Of a stretch of 39,056 nt of DNA, positions 16,615 through 26,042 are shown one piece after another (position 1 is the stretch's first letter; each line of letters opens with the position of its first letter). This stretch comes from Erythrobacter sp. GTDB lineage: Bacteria > Pseudomonadota > Alphaproteobacteria > Sphingomonadales > Sphingomonadaceae. The DNA lies in NCBI GenBank assembly GCA_013822695.1, contig PNKW01000024.1, forward strand, positions 1 to 39,056. The letters run 5' to 3'. A program made the translations under genes and the position numbers. The notes under the pieces are model-generated. The model had not been told where the DNA came from. It saw only the letters and a program-made list of their open reading frames with translations, and did no database searches.

Positions 16615-17804
16615 CTGAGCAACCGTGCCCCGGTGCGCCACAGCCGCTCGAACGGACCCTGTCCAATTCTGGTGGCCCACAAGGGCGACCACAGCAGCAT
16701 CGCCGCCACCGGCACCAGCCCCAAGGCAAAGGCCTGCCAGCGCGTCACTTCTCCGAACAGGCCGAGGCCCCAGCTCGCAAAAATCGCCGACAGGATCACG
16801 CTCGTCATCAGATAATTGGTGAGCGATAACCGGCCGACGCTCGCCATCCTTGTCGTCACCGCGCCCGGCCCGCCAAGGAAGGCCATCGCCAGGCCTGCGT
16901 AACTCACCGCCAGTGCCATGTCGAAGGGGGCGGAGAGCAGCAGCGTCACCGGCCCCACGAGCGCGGCGGGGAAGCCCGTGCTCACCAGCCATCCGGCCAG
17001 CACCAGCAGCCCCGGCAGCGCCACCAGCGCGCCCAGTCCCGCCACGCGCTGGAGCCGGAAGGTGCGCCAATCGCCCTTGAGCATCCCGCCGCGCCACAGC
17101 CCCATGCCCAGCGCGATTGCGGAAAGGTTCAGCGGCAGCGCCGCCACCAGAGCGGTCATCTGCGCCGGAATGCCGAGGCTGCGGCGCAGCACGCGCTCGC
17201 CGAATGCCTCGCGCCCCTGTTCGAGCAGCGCGGCGATCGCGGCCGGATCGCGCCCGAACTGGCGCTCGGCCCACAGCAGCAGGTCCGATCCCTGGCGATC
17301 CTGCGCCCAGGCGGCGAGCGAGGGCCCGAGCAGCGCCAGCCCCATGAAGACGTGGACGCCAAGCAACCCCAGCGACACCGTCACCAGCGCGCGCGCGCTG
17401 AGGCCTGCCAGCAGCGGCAAGGCAAGGCCCGCCAGCGCATAGGCGCGCAGCACATCATTGCTGGCGAGAAGCACCGCATGGACGAGGCCGATGGCGAACA
17501 GCACGAACATGCGGGCATAGTGCGCGCGCCACGGCTTCTCACCCGCACGCTCGATCAGAATCAGGCACCCCGCGCCGAACAGCATCGCGAAGAGCGTCCG
17601 GAACTTATCCTCGATAAAGACGAAGCTCGCCAGCCACACCCAGTAATCGGCCGGGCCGGTACTGCCGAAGCTCAGGGGGTTGTAATAGGCCGGCCCGGGC
17701 AGCGCGAAGGCGAGCACGTTCATGCCGACGATGCCGATGACGGCGATACCCCGCAGCGCGTCGAGTGCGAGGATGCGGGGGGCGGGCTGCGGGGGCGGGG
17801 TCAT
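16611..17804 (-). CDS. DUF418 (YeiB-like) integral membrane protein, 397 aa
   Basis: Starts with the family N terminus ILALDALRGIAVIGIVGMNV and has about ten hydrophobic segments spread over the chain. The C-terminal DUF418 domain has the typical VGRLSLTNYLMTSVI and a terminal GPFERLWR. The family resembles acyltransferase-3 proteins and is thought to act on envelope substrates, but no reaction is established. Only a weak Shine-Dalgarno precedes the ATG. It converges on the CaiB gene with overlapping stops, and is the last of the minus-strand genes from hisS on, separated from metK by GC-rich palindromes. Confidence 0.9.
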   Translation of the reverse strand: MTPPPQPAPRILALDALRGIAVIGIVGMNVLAFALPGPAYYNPLSFGSTGPADYWVWLASFVFIEDKFRTLFAMLFGAGCLILIERAGEKPWRAHYARMFVLFAIGLVHAVLLASNDVLRAYALAGLALPLLAGLSARALVTVSLGLLGVHVFMGLALLGPSLAAWAQDRQGSDLLLWAERQFGRDPAAIAALLEQGREAFGERVLRRSLGIPAQMTALVAALPLNLSAIALGMGLWRGGMLKGDWRTFRLQRVAGLGALVALPGLLVLAGWLVSTGFPAALVGPVTLLLSAPFDMALAVSYAGLAMAFLGGPGAVTTRMASVGRLSLTNYLMTSVILSAIFASWGLGLFGEVTRWQAFALGLVPVAAMLLWSPLWATRIGQGPFERLWRTGARLLS

Positions 17805-17882
17805 GCGGCGATAGGTAGCCTATCTGTCGCCGTGTCACAGGAGATTTCTTGAGGTCGGCGCAGGCCCACCCCGCTGCGACTA

Positions 17883-17970
17883 GCCAGCAAGCTGGCAAGT
17901 CTCGCTCCCCTCCCGCAGGCGGGAGGGGTAAGGTTGGCGTTGATAGCCCCCCTCCCGCTTGCGGGAGGGG
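17883..17970. repeat. Palindrome cluster between metK and the DUF418 gene
   Basis: Three palindromes lie close together: GCCAGCAAGCTGGC (17883-17896), and two nearly identical 22-base palindromes at 17907-17928 and 17949-17970. The latter two consist of CCCCTCCCGC, a two-base centre and GCGGGAGGGG, with centres differing only as AG/TT. They are REP-like hairpins downstream of metK. They could protect or end the metK transcript, although no T-run follows on the minus strand. Confidence 0.65.
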
Positions 17971-17995
17971 ATGGGGGTGGGCACGAGCCGGGCGC

Positions 17996-19207
17996 TTAGC
18001 CCAGCGCAGCCTTAAGATCGTCAACCAGATCCAGACGTTCCCACGGGAAGAAGTCGCCTTCCGCGGTGCGGCCGAAGTGGCCGTAGGCGGCGGTCGGCTG
18101 GTAGATCGGCTTGTTGAGGCCAAGATGCGTGCGGATCGCGCGCGGGGTCAGCCCGCCGAGCTTGGCGATGCCGAGGATTGCCTGCTCGATCTTGTCGTCG
18201 CCGACGGTGCCGGTCTCGTGCGTGTCGACATAGAGGCTCAAAGGCTTCGACACGCCGATCGCATAGGCGATCTGGATCGTGCAGCGCGTGGCGAGGCCCG
18301 CAGCGACCACGTTCTTGGCGAGGTAGCGGGTGATGTAGGCGGCCGAGCGGTCGACCTTGGTCGGGTCCTTGCCGCTGAACGCGCCGCCGCCGTGGGGGGC
18401 CGCGCCGCCATAGGTGTCGACGATGATCTTGCGCCCGGTGAGGCCCGCATCGCCATCGGGGCCGCCGATTTCGAAGCTGCCGGTGGGGTTGATGAAGTAT
18501 TCGGTCTCGCGCAGCAGCACCGGCGGGATCACGTCGGCGATCACCTTCTTGACGTAGGCTTCCAGTTCCGCCTGCTTGGCCGGATCGTTCTCGTCATAGC
18601 CCGGCGCGTGCTGGGTCGAGACCACCACCGCGGTTGCGGCGACCGGCAGCGAGCCTTCGTAGCGCAGGGTCACCTGGCTCTTGGCGTCGGGCTCAAGGAA
18701 GGGGGCGACGCCCGAGTGGCGGTCGGCGGCCATGCGCTCGAGGATCTTGTGGCTGTAATAGAGCGTCGCGGGCATCAGGCCCGGGGTCTCGTCGGTGGCG
18801 TAGCCGAACATGATGCCCTGATCGCCCGCGCCTTCATCCTTGTTCTCGCCCGCGTCCACCCCTTGCGCAATGTGCGCCGACTGGCCGTGCAGGCGGTTGA
18901 TGAATTCGAACTTCTCCCAGTGGAAGCCGTCCTGCTCGTAACCGATGCGCTTCACCGTGTTGCGGACGGTCGCTTCGATCTCTTCCTGCGCGCCGGGGCC
19001 CCATTCGCCGTTCTCGTAAACGCCCTTGCAGCGGATTTCGCCCGCCAGAACCACCAGCTGGGTGGTGGTCAGGGTTTCGCAGGCGATGCGCGCTTCGGGG
19101 TCCTTCGAGAGGAACAGATCGACGATCGCGTCCGAAATCTGGTCGGCGACCTTGTCGGGGTGGCCTTCGGAAACGCTTTCGGAGGTGAACAGGTAGTTGG
19201 TGCGCAT
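17996..19207 (-). CDS. metK: S-adenosylmethionine synthetase, 403 aa
   Basis: Full-length SAM synthetase. It has the N-terminal [20 protein letters not shown] region, the P-loop-like [19 protein letters not shown] signature and a normal C terminus. It makes SAM from ATP and methionine in the cytoplasm. GGGGGAC lies ahead of the ATG. In many alphaproteobacteria the order is lnt-metK-trmB; here lnt is upstream, but trmB is found about 12 kb away beside ctrA. Overlapping inverted repeats upstream (19256-19283) suggest its own regulated promoter. Confidence 0.98.
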   Translation of the reverse strand: MRTNYLFTSESVSEGHPDKVADQISDAIVDLFLSKDPEARIACETLTTTQLVVLAGEIRCKGVYENGEWGPGAQEEIEATVRNTVKRIGYEQDGFHWEKFEFINRLHGQSAHIAQGVDAGENKDEGAGDQGIMFGYATDETPGLMPATLYYSHKILERMAADRHSGVAPFLEPDAKSQVTLRYEGSLPVAATAVVVSTQHAPGYDENDPAKQAELEAYVKKVIADVIPPVLLRETEYFINPTGSFEIGGPDGDAGLTGRKIIVDTYGGAAPHGGGAFSGKDPTKVDRSAAYITRYLAKNVVAAGLATRCTIQIAYAIGVSKPLSLYVDTHETGTVGDDKIEQAILGIAKLGGLTPRAIRTHLGLNKPIYQPTAAYGHFGRTAEGDFFPWERLDLVDDLKAALG

Positions 19208-19255
19208 TGATGTCCCCCGGGGGCTGGAATGGGCGGTGCGGGGCGGGAGGGGGCA

Positions 19256-19283
19256 CCTTATAGAGATATAAGGAAACCTTTAT
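19256..19283 (-). promoter_or_regulatory. Overlapping inverted repeats upstream of metK, candidate operator
   Basis: CCTTATA-GAGA-TATAAGG (19256-19273) is a perfect inverted repeat. Its right arm also pairs with CCTTTAT (19277-19283) across AAA. This gives three ATAAGG-type half-sites in 28 bases, about 50 bases upstream of the metK start, in an otherwise GC-rich gap. SahR-type ArsR-family repressors that respond to S-adenosylhomocysteine control metK and ahcY in many Proteobacteria and bind AT-rich palindromes. I infer an operator of that kind. Confidence 0.5.
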
Positions 19284-19306
19284 GTCCGACCTTGTTGCGC
19301 AACGCC

Positions 19307-20911
19307 CTAGCCGCGCGCGCGAACAAGCGCAAGCACTCTCGGAAGAGCGAGGCCGAGGATCAGGAAGGCCGCCGCCCAGCCAAGGGTGAGGATGTGGCCG
19401 AGGCGTGCGAACAGCGTCGGCGCATTGGCCTCGGGCACCAGTCCCTCGAGCTTGTCGGCTTTACCGCTGGCAATAGACGCCCGAACCGTGCCCTCCGGGC
19501 CGATCACCGCGCTGATCCCGGTGGTGGTCGAGCGCAGCACCGGCAGCCCCTCCTCGATCGCGCGCATCCGCGCCTGCGCGAGGTGCTGCGGCGGACCCCA
19601 GGTGCCGAACCAGCCGTCATTCGAGGGATTGAAGATGTAGTCGGGGCGGTTCTTTCGGTCGGCGATGTGGCCGGAGAAGACGATCTCGTAGCAGATCATC
19701 ACCCCCGCCTTGCCGTGCGGCCCAAGGTCGATGGTGCGCGCGCCCGGCCCGGGGAGGTAGTCGATGCTGCCCGCCACCAGCCGCGACAGGCCGAGCGGTT
19801 CGAGGATCGGGCGCATCGGCAGATATTCGCCATAGGGCACCAGATGCGCCTTGTCGTAGCCTGCGAGGATGCGGCCCGAGCTATCCAATGCCATCACCGA
19901 ATTGCGTGCGCTCACCGCTCCGGGGCGGCCGTCGGCCATGGTCCCGATGTTGAGGTTGACCACGCCGGTCAGCAAAGTGGACTGGGGGCCGATCACCTGC
20001 CCGATCCGGCGGCGGGCATAGACCGGGTCGCCGTTCGCGGTCATGGCGTAGTAGTAGCGTTCGGGGTAGCCGTCCTCGAGATAGTCGGGCACGCCGCTCT
20101 CGGGCCAGAGCACGATGCGCGGGCTGCCATCGCCCTTGCCCGTGAGCTTGGCGAGGCGCTGGAATTGCTCCTCGAACTTCGAGGCGTCGTTGATCTCGGA
20201 CTGCGGGATGTAGGGCTGGACGAGGGTGTAGCGCAGGTCGCTGGCTGCCTCGGGCGTGGCAGAGACAAGCATGATCGCAGCCAGCGGCACCAGCGGCACG
20301 ATCAGGTCGGTTGCTCGCCTCCGGTTGATTGCGACGAGCACGCCGCAGCCTAGCAGAACCACCACGCCCGACAGCGCATAGGTCCCCATCCAGGGCAGCA
20401 TCCGCGCCAGTCCCGGCGTGTCCCACCCCCCCAGCAGCATCAGCCCGAGCGGCGGCCAAGGGTAGCCGGTGAACACCCAGCCGCGCAGCCATTCGGTGAC
20501 GATCCACGCGCCCGCCAGAACCAGCCCGAAGGCCCACAGCGGCCGCTTCTTCGCCAGCAGGTGCGCCGCCAGCGCCGCCAAGGCGGGATAGATCGCGAGG
20601 TAGATGCACAGCAGCGGCACCGCGGCCCAGCCGAGAAACTCGGGCATCTTGGCCTGATGGGTGAAGGCGGTCGCGATCCAGTTGTTGGCAAGCGTCAAGT
20701 GCGCCCAACCGAACAACCACCCGCGCAAGGCGGCCTGCTTCCAGTTCTCGGCGGAGTAAAGCAGCCACACGAACCCCGCCAGCGCGGCGAGGCCGAGCGG
20801 CCAGAGGTGAAGCGGCGGGTAGGCGAGGGCCGCAATCAGCCCGAGCACGATGGCGGTCAGTGCCGGGCGACGCTGCGCCAGCGCGGGCACTGCTGCCAGC
20901 CGCTCGATCAT
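19307..20911 (-). CDS. lnt: Apolipoprotein N-acyltransferase, 534 aa
   Basis: About six N-terminal membrane segments (residues ~18-220) are followed by a periplasmic nitrilase-fold domain. The triad is intact: Glu271 in LWPESG, Lys354 in DKAHLVPYGEYLP and Cys407 in MICYEIVF. A final membrane segment lies near 505-525. Lnt adds the third acyl chain to lipoproteins in the inner membrane; several lipoprotein genes in this window would be its substrates. It starts six bases after the DUF4167 gene ends, implying one transcript, and is followed by metK after about 100 bases. Confidence 0.97.
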   Translation of the reverse strand: MIERLAAVPALAQRRPALTAIVLGLIAALAYPPLHLWPLGLAALAGFVWLLYSAENWKQAALRGWLFGWAHLTLANNWIATAFTHQAKMPEFLGWAAVPLLCIYLAIYPALAALAAHLLAKKRPLWAFGLVLAGAWIVTEWLRGWVFTGYPWPPLGLMLLGGWDTPGLARMLPWMGTYALSGVVVLLGCGVLVAINRRRATDLIVPLVPLAAIMLVSATPEAASDLRYTLVQPYIPQSEINDASKFEEQFQRLAKLTGKGDGSPRIVLWPESGVPDYLEDGYPERYYYAMTANGDPVYARRRIGQVIGPQSTLLTGVVNLNIGTMADGRPGAVSARNSVMALDSSGRILAGYDKAHLVPYGEYLPMRPILEPLGLSRLVAGSIDYLPGPGARTIDLGPHGKAGVMICYEIVFSGHIADRKNRPDYIFNPSNDGWFGTWGPPQHLAQARMRAIEEGLPVLRSTTTGISAVIGPEGTVRASIASGKADKLEGLVPEANAPTLFARLGHILTLGWAAAFLILGLALPRVLALVRARG

Positions 20912-20917
20912 GGCGGA

Positions 20918-21727
20918 TTACTCGACGGTTTCGAGCGTGCCGCTATCCCCGCCCGTATCGTCACCGCGGATCGAGGGCGGGAGGATCGAGCTGTCGATGC
21001 CACGCTGCTCGCCGTCATCGACGGGTTTGCGGGGCTTGCGGCTGCGCGCGGGCTTTTCGGCGCGTTCAGCGGCCGGGCGTTCAGCGGCAGGACGCTCGCT
21101 GCGTTCGCTGCGCTCGGGACGCTCGCTACGTTCGGGGCGTTCGGCACGCTTCTCGCCGCGCTCCGGACGATTGCCGTCGCGATTGCCATCCCGGGGCTTG
21201 CGCTGCTGCTGCTGGCGGCGCTGGCCGCGCGGACGGTCATCGCCGCGATCCTGGCCGCGGTCGTCCTGGCGATCATCGCTCTGGCCATCATCGGCGAGGA
21301 AGCTTTCGCCCTCCTGCCCCGGCTCGCCTTCGTTCACATCGGCATCGCCATTGCTCTGGGGCTGCTCGTAGACCGAGCGCGTCGGCATGTCGTTGCGACG
21401 GCCGAAGTCGAAATCGTCCTCGTAATCGTCGCCGGAATCGCGTTCGTCATTGCGCCGGGGGCCGCCATTGCCGCCGCGCTGTTCGTCCACGCGCGCCTTG
21501 TTGTCGGCGATCACGCGGAAATAGTGGTCCGCGAACTGGAGGTAGTACTCCATCTGCACGCGGTCGCCATTGTGCTGGGCGTCCTGCGCGAGCTTCTTGT
21601 ACTTGTCGAGCATCTGCGGGGCATTGCCGCGCGCCCGGCTGTCGATGCGGTTCAGTTGAGAGCCGCCTCCGCCCTGATTGCGGTTGCCGCGCCCACGACG
21701 ACGGTTATTCCGGTTGTTGTTATTCAA
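20918..21727 (-). CDS. DUF4167 protein, RNA-binding-like, 269 aa, TTG start
   Basis: The N-terminal DUF4167 domain (residues ~1-85) begins MNNNNRNNRRRGRGNRN and continues with NAPQMLDKYKKLAQDAQ and MEYYLQFADHYFRV. The rest is low-complexity: an acidic stretch, then Arg/Glu/Pro repeats (RPERSERPERSERSERP) and a basic KPARSRKPRKP. The start must be TTG, because a stop codon lies five codons upstream in frame and AAGGA sits about nine bases before it. The family is alphaproteobacterial and of uncertain function; the RG/RN-rich N terminus suggests RNA binding. It sits between prmC and lnt, as is common in this class. Confidence 0.88.
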   Translation of the reverse strand: MNNNNRNNRRRGRGNRNQGGGGSQLNRIDSRARGNAPQMLDKYKKLAQDAQHNGDRVQMEYYLQFADHYFRVIADNKARVDEQRGGNGGPRRNDERDSGDDYEDDFDFGRRNDMPTRSVYEQPQSNGDADVNEGEPGQEGESFLADDGQSDDRQDDRGQDRGDDRPRGQRRQQQQRKPRDGNRDGNRPERGEKRAERPERSERPERSERSERPAAERPAAERAEKPARSRKPRKPVDDGEQRGIDSSILPPSIRGDDTGGDSGTLETVE

Positions 21728-21991
21728 GGAAAACGTTCCTTAACAGCGACCTGGCGCGAAAACACTGGTCATACGCGCGGTCAACAGACCCCTTGCCCTT
21801 GCGTCACGCCTGGCCGAGCCAAAGCCATGCCGCGTGCTCCGCGCTGTGTGCTGCCGGGGGCGAGCCCTCACGGCGGTGTCAGCTGAGTTCAGGAGCTTGG
21901 CCCAGCGGTTTGCGCCCTTCGCAATCCATCCGGCCTTCTCAAGACGTAGCGATGCGAAAAGGGTTTGCCAAGCCCCGCCCGCGTAATTCTG

Positions 21992-22813
21992 TCACGTGAG
22001 CAGCAACGCCCGCGCGCGGCCGGCAAGATCGCGGCGGAGCGCCACGCTGAAACCCGCAGCTTCCGCGAGGGCTCCCACGGCCTGCGCCTGATTCGCCCCG
22101 ATTTCGAGCACCGCCAGCGCGCGCTCGTTCATCAGCGCGCGCAATTGCGGGATCAGGACGCGGTAATCATCGAGCCCCTCAGGGCCAGCGAACAGCGCCG
22201 CGGCGGGCTCGAATTCGGCCACCTGCCGGTCCAGCGCGGCGGTGCTTTCGACATAGGGCGGGTTGCACAGGACGAGGTCGAAGGTGCCCAGGCCATCCGT
22301 CCAGCCGGGCGCGTGCCAATCGCCCGCGAGGAACCGCGCCTGCGGGTGCAGCCCCAGCGCCTCGGCGTTGCGCGCGGCCACCGCCACCGCCTCGGGCGAG
22401 CGGTCGATGCCCACCCCCTGCGCCTGCCGCAGATGGGCGAGCACCGCCAGCAGCAGCGCGCCTGATCCCGTCCCGAGATCGAGCACGCGGGCTGCGTCGG
22501 GCCGCTCGGCCAGCGCCGCCGCGACCAGCGTTTCGCTGTCGCCGCGCGGGATCAGGGTGGCGGGGGTGACGATGAAGGGGAGGCCATAGAACTCCTGAGA
22601 CCCGGTGATGTAGGCAACGGGTTCATGCCCTGTACGGCGCTCGACCAGCGCGGCGAAGCCCGGCGGGGCGGGGTCGCGCATGTGGCGCAGCAACAACTCC
22701 GAGCGGGTGCAACCGAACAGGTGCGCCATCAGCAATTCGGCGTCCAATCGCGCGGTGTCGATGACGGGAGCGAGGGTCTCGGCAGCAGCGCGGATGGCCT
22801 CGCCGACGGTCAT
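21992..22813 (-). CDS. prmC: Release factor glutamine N5-methyltransferase, 273 aa
   Basis: SAM-dependent methyltransferase that modifies the Gln of the GGQ motif in release factors. SAM-binding motif DLGTGSGALLL (Gly114-Gly118) and the catalytic NPPY (184-187) are present. The N-terminal helical domain is of normal length. Its ATG overlaps the prfA stop by one base (TAATG), so enzyme and substrate are translationally coupled. Confidence 0.97.
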   Translation of the reverse strand: MTVGEAIRAAAETLAPVIDTARLDAELLMAHLFGCTRSELLLRHMRDPAPPGFAALVERRTGHEPVAYITGSQEFYGLPFIVTPATLIPRGDSETLVAAALAERPDAARVLDLGTGSGALLLAVLAHLRQAQGVGIDRSPEAVAVAARNAEALGLHPQARFLAGDWHAPGWTDGLGTFDLVLCNPPYVESTAALDRQVAEFEPAAALFAGPEGLDDYRVLIPQLRALMNERALAVLEIGANQAQAVGALAEAAGFSVALRRDLAGRARALLLT

Positions 22814-23880
22814 TACGCGCTGAGCGCCGCGAGCCGCTTGCCCTCGTCCTCGGCGATCAGGGCATCGACCAGTTCGGCAAGGCCCGGCCCGGCGAGCACC
22901 TCTTCCAGCTTGTGCAGGGTGAGGCCTATGCGGTGATCGGTGACGCGCCCCTGCGGGAAGTTATAGGTGCGGATGCGCTCGGAACGGTCGCCGGAGCCGA
23001 CCATCGCCTTGCGCGCCTCGGCCTCGGCCCCTTGGGTGGCTTCGCGCTGGGCGTCGTAGAGCCGCGTGCGCAGCACCTGCATCGCCTTTTCCTTGTTCTT
23101 GTGCTGGCTGCGCCCGTCCTGACAGGTGACCACGGTGCCGGTCGGCAGGTGAGTGATGCGCACCGCCGAATCGGTGGTGTTGACGTGCTGGCCACCTGCG
23201 CCGGAGGCACGGTAGACGTCGATCTTGAGGTCTTTGTCCTCGATCTGCACGTCAACCTCGTCAGGTTCGGCCAGCACCGCGACGGTCGCCGCCGAGGTGT
23301 GGATGCGCCCGCCGCTCTCGGTCACGGGCACGCGCTGGACGCGGTGGACGCCGCTTTCGAACTTCAATTTGGCGAAGACGCCCGTGCCGGTGACGTTGGC
23401 GATCACTTCCTTGAAGCCCCCGATGTCCGAGGCGGCGATGCTGACCGGCTCGACGCGCCAGCCCTGCTCGGCGGCGTATTTTTCGTACATGCGGTAGAGA
23501 TCGGCTGCGAAGAGCGCGGCCTTGTCACCCCCCGTACCCGCGCGGATTTCGAGCATCGCGGGCTTGGAATCGGCGCTGTCACGCGGGAGCAGCGCGATGG
23601 CGAGGCGGCGTTCGAGCTCGGGGAGGGTGGCCCTGATCTGGGCAAGTTCCTCCTCGGCCATGGCCTTCATCTCGGGGTCGGCGAGCATTTCGGAGAGCCC
23701 CGCCATCTCCTCGCGCGCGGATTTCACTTCCGCCGCGATTTTGGCGACGGGTTCGAGTTCCGCATAGTCGCGGGAGGCGCGCACGAAAGCCTCGCCCTCG
23801 AGTGTGCCCGAAGCCATGCGCGCTTCCAGCTCCGCAAAGCGGTGCGCGATCTGGTCAAGGCGTTCGGGGGGGATTTGCAT
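22813..23880 (-). CDS. prfA: Peptide chain release factor 1, 355 aa
   Basis: Release factor for UAA/UAG. The stop-codon recognition tripeptide is PVT (residues ~185-187, in [15 protein letters not shown]) and the peptidyl-hydrolysis motif is [16 protein letters not shown] prefer the ATG at 23880 ([10 protein letters not shown]). The alternative GTG at 23895 falls inside the left arm of a long inverted repeat and lacks a Shine-Dalgarno. prmC follows with a one-base overlap. hisS lies upstream on the same strand, separated by that inverted repeat. Confidence 0.97.
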   Translation of the reverse strand: MQIPPERLDQIAHRFAELEARMASGTLEGEAFVRASRDYAELEPVAKIAAEVKSAREEMAGLSEMLADPEMKAMAEEELAQIRATLPELERRLAIALLPRDSADSKPAMLEIRAGTGGDKAALFAADLYRMYEKYAAEQGWRVEPVSIAASDIGGFKEVIANVTGTGVFAKLKFESGVHRVQRVPVTESGGRIHTSAATVAVLAEPDEVDVQIEDKDLKIDVYRASGAGGQHVNTTDSAVRITHLPTGTVVTCQDGRSQHKNKEKAMQVLRTRLYDAQREATQGAEAEARKAMVGSGDRSERIRTYNFPQGRVTDHRIGLTLHKLEEVLAGPGLAELVDALIAEDEGKRLAALSA

Positions 23881-23894
23881 TTCTGTCTTACTCA

Positions 23895-23978
23895 CCGTCC
23901 CGGGCCTGACCCGGGACCCCGCTTTCTATTGGAGCGGCGAAAAAAGGGAAGCGGGGCCCCGGGTCAAGCCCGGGGCGG
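23895..23978. repeat. Long inverted repeat between hisS and prfA
   Basis: The 30-base arms 23895-23924 and 23949-23978 are reverse complements with about three mismatches, around a 24-base A-rich centre. Each arm holds the CCCGGG + TGACCC motif also seen at 561-585. The transcript would form a very stable hairpin between the hisS stop and prfA start. It may reduce read-through or protect the hisS mRNA 3' end, or be a small non-autonomous mobile repeat. Confidence 0.7.
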
Positions 23979-23980
23979 GG

Positions 23981-25285
23981 TCATTGATTTGGTGACTCGC
24001 TAGATAGTCGCCGTATCCAAGGCTGAACGGCTTCCCAAACTTTGTTGAGAAACTCATTGTCCGCGTCATGTTTCAGCTGGGTAAGGTGAAGGTCGATCTC
24101 GCCATTTGGACTGTCTGCCGATGCTTGACGGACATACAAGGCTGCATCGACACCTTCACGCTTCGCGATCTCGGCATGTCGTTTAGCATTACCGCGAAAG
24201 GCGATTCGAGTGTTGAACCCGGCGGATCGAAGCAGATGGGCCAATTTCCTCGCTTGTTGATCAAGCTCCGGTCGATCCGGAATCACAGCAATGCTGGGAT
24301 CATCTGACCTTTCCCCCACCAGCATCGCCAACCGCTCGATCCCCGCAGCCCAGCCAACAGCCGGGGTCGGCGCGCCGCCGAGGCTTTCCATCAGCCCGTC
24401 ATAACGCCCGCCGCCCAGCACCGTGCTTTGCGAGCCCAGCGCGGCGGCCGAGGCGCTGCCTTCGTCGGGGATGAATTCGAACGCCGTATGGCGATAATAG
24501 TCGAGGCCCCGGACAAGGCTTTCTGCCCGCACCCACTTCACGCCTGCCGCATCCAGCCCGCTGGTGACGGCGGCGAAGAAGGTGCTCGCCTCCTCCGACA
24601 AAAAGGCGTCGATCTTCGGCGCATCGGCAAGGAACGGCTTGTCCCTTGGGTCCTTCGAATCGAGGATCCGCAGGGGGTTCTTCTCCAGCCGCTCCTGCGA
24701 TTCTTCGGAGAGCTGGTCCTTCACCGCCCGGAAGTAGTCGATCAGCGCCGCCCGCCACGCCTCGCGGCTCTCCGCATCGCCCAGCGTGTTGAGGTGCAGG
24801 GTCACGTCGTGGATGCCAAGCTCGCGCAAAAGCTGATCCGCCATCGCCAGCAGCTCGACATCCGCCTGCGGCTCGCCCGCGCCGATCACTTCGGCGTCGA
24901 TCTGGTGGAACTGGCGGTAGCGGCCCTTCTGCGGGCGTTCGTAGCGAAACAATGGCCCGTGGGTCGCTACCTTCAAAGGCGCATATTGCTGCCAGCCGTT
25001 GGTGAGGAAGGCGCGCGCGATCCCGGCGGTGAATTCGGGGCGCAGGGTCAGGCTCTCCCCGCCGCGATCGTCGAAGGAATACATCTCCTTCGACACCACA
25101 TCGGTGGTCTCGCCGAGGCTGCGCGCGAACACCTCGGTCTTCTCGAACACCGGCATTTCCACCCGGCGGAAGCGGTACAGGCGCCGGACACGCTCGAACG
25201 TTTCGACCACGAAGGCGAAGGCCTCGGCGTCCGCGCCGAAGATGTCCTGGGTGCCGCGAATGGCCTGCGGGGTTTTCTTGCTCAT
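23981..25285 (-). CDS. hisS: Histidyl-tRNA synthetase, 434 aa, atypical C-terminal domain
   Basis: Class II synthetase. It has motif 1 region residues, motif 2 [20 protein letters not shown] (113-132) and the histidine-A loop [15 protein letters not shown]; active-site residues look intact. It charges tRNA-His. The anticodon-binding domain begins near residue 327 and contains [21 protein letters not shown], recognisable for the family. From that point the DNA changes: 24001-24300 is about 53% GC (158 of 300 by count), against 45 of 60 at 24361-24420. The C-terminal tail ([14 protein letters not shown]) is also unusual. The protein looks complete. I infer replacement of the 3' third of the gene by recombination. 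Confidence 0.95.
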   Translation of the reverse strand: MSKKTPQAIRGTQDIFGADAEAFAFVVETFERVRRLYRFRRVEMPVFEKTEVFARSLGETTDVVSKEMYSFDDRGGESLTLRPEFTAGIARAFLTNGWQQYAPLKVATHGPLFRYERPQKGRYRQFHQIDAEVIGAGEPQADVELLAMADQLLRELGIHDVTLHLNTLGDAESREAWRAALIDYFRAVKDQLSEESQERLEKNPLRILDSKDPRDKPFLADAPKIDAFLSEEASTFFAAVTSGLDAAGVKWVRAESLVRGLDYYRHTAFEFIPDEGSASAAALGSQSTVLGGGRYDGLMESLGGAPTPAVGWAAGIERLAMLVGERSDDPSIAVIPDRPELDQQARKLAHLLRSAGFNTRIAFRGNAKRHAEIAKREGVDAALYVRQASADSPNGEIDLHLTQLKHDADNEFLNKVWEAVQPWIRRLSSESPNQ

Positions 25286-25388
25286 AAGCCCGCGCGATTA
25301 GGCCCACACAGCCCCTTTCGCAATCCTGCGGCACCGATTAAAGGCCCGCGCATTACCTCTCTCAACGCACCCAACAAAGAGAACAGCC

Positions 25389-25919
25389 ATGCGCATCGAC
25401 AAGATCCCCACCGGCGTGAACCCGCCTGACGATCTCAACGTGATCATCGAAGTGCCCACCGGGGGCGAGCCGGTGAAGTACGAATTCGACAAGGAAAGCG
25501 GCGCGCTGTTCGTCGACCGCATCCTGCACACCCCGATGCGCTATCCCGCCAATTACGGCTTCGTGCCGCACACCCTGTCGCCCGATGGCGACCCGCTTGA
25601 TGCGCTGGTGATCTCGCGCTCGCCCTTCATTCCGGGCTGCGTGGTGCGCGCGCGGCCGATCGGCGTGCTCAACCTCGAAGACGAGCAGGGCGGCGACGAG
25701 AAGCTGGTCTGCGTGCCGGTCAACGAGACCTTCCCCTATTACGCCGATGTGATCGAGACGAGCGATCTGCCGAGTATCATCTTCCAGCAGATCGAGCACT
25801 TCTTCACCCACTACAAGGACCTCGAAGCCGAAAAGTGGGTGCGCGTCGGCAAGTGGGGCAATGCCGCCGAAGCCCGCCAGATCACCATCGAGGCGATCGA
25901 GAGATACACTTCTCGATAG
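25389..25919 (+). CDS. ppa: Inorganic pyrophosphatase (family I), 176 aa
   Basis: Soluble family I pyrophosphatase of normal length. The signature DGDPLDALV (Asp66, Asp68, Asp71) and the GALFVDRIL and RYPANYGFVP segments are intact. It hydrolyses PPi released by biosynthesis and drives those reactions forward. A purine-rich AAAGAGAA precedes the ATG. It is divergent from hisS and is followed by a terminator-like hairpin and the structured repeat described below. Confidence 0.98.
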   Translation: MRIDKIPTGVNPPDDLNVIIEVPTGGEPVKYEFDKESGALFVDRILHTPMRYPANYGFVPHTLSPDGDPLDALVISRSPFIPGCVVRARPIGVLNLEDEQGGDEKLVCVPVNETFPYYADVIETSDLPSIIFQQIEHFFTHYKDLEAEKWVRVGKWGNAAEARQITIEAIERYTSR

Positions 25920-25924
25920 TGCAG

Positions 25925-25943
25925 CCGCCTCCGCGGGGTTTTT
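25925..25943 (+). terminator. Short terminator-like hairpin after ppa
   Basis: CCGC-CTCC-GCGG followed by GGTTTTT begins five bases after the ppa stop. The stem is only four base pairs, but the T-run and position fit termination. The loop is the same CTCC as in the neighbouring structured elements. Confidence 0.5.
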
Positions 25944-25950
25944 GTGTTCC

Positions 25951-26042
25951 GCAGCCCCTCCGGGCTGCGAAATCCTCGCTCACACGCCCTGCGGGCGCGT
26001 CGCTGCGGGCGCCCGTTCGGGCTTGCGGTCGCTGCGCGACCG
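25951..26042 (+). repeat. Structured 3' element, copy 1 (after ppa)
   Basis: Four hairpins in series on the plus strand: GCAGCCC-CTCC-GGGCTGC (25951-25968), TCCTCG spacer (25973-25978), CGCCC-TGC-GGGCG (25985-25997), CTGCGGGCG then GCCC-GTTC-GGGC (26011-26022), and CGGTCGC-TGC-GCGACCG (26026-26042). The order, loops and spacers match those of copy 2, which is on the other strand after the neighbouring gene, while the stems differ in compensating fashion. Confidence 0.65.

Noticed and set aside
17883..17970. CRISPR-like array
   Set aside because: Only two near-identical palindromes plus an unrelated one, with no regular spacers and no cas genes; REP-type hairpins fit better.
19208..19306. SAM riboswitch upstream of metK
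   Set aside because: I could not trace a SAM-I, SAM-II or SAM/SAH fold; the feature present is an AT-rich inverted repeat more like a protein operator.
20918..21727. Collagen-like or phase-variable repeat tract in the DUF4167 gene
   Set aside because: The RPERSERPERSER repeats are in frame and imperfect; this low-complexity C terminus is normal for the family.
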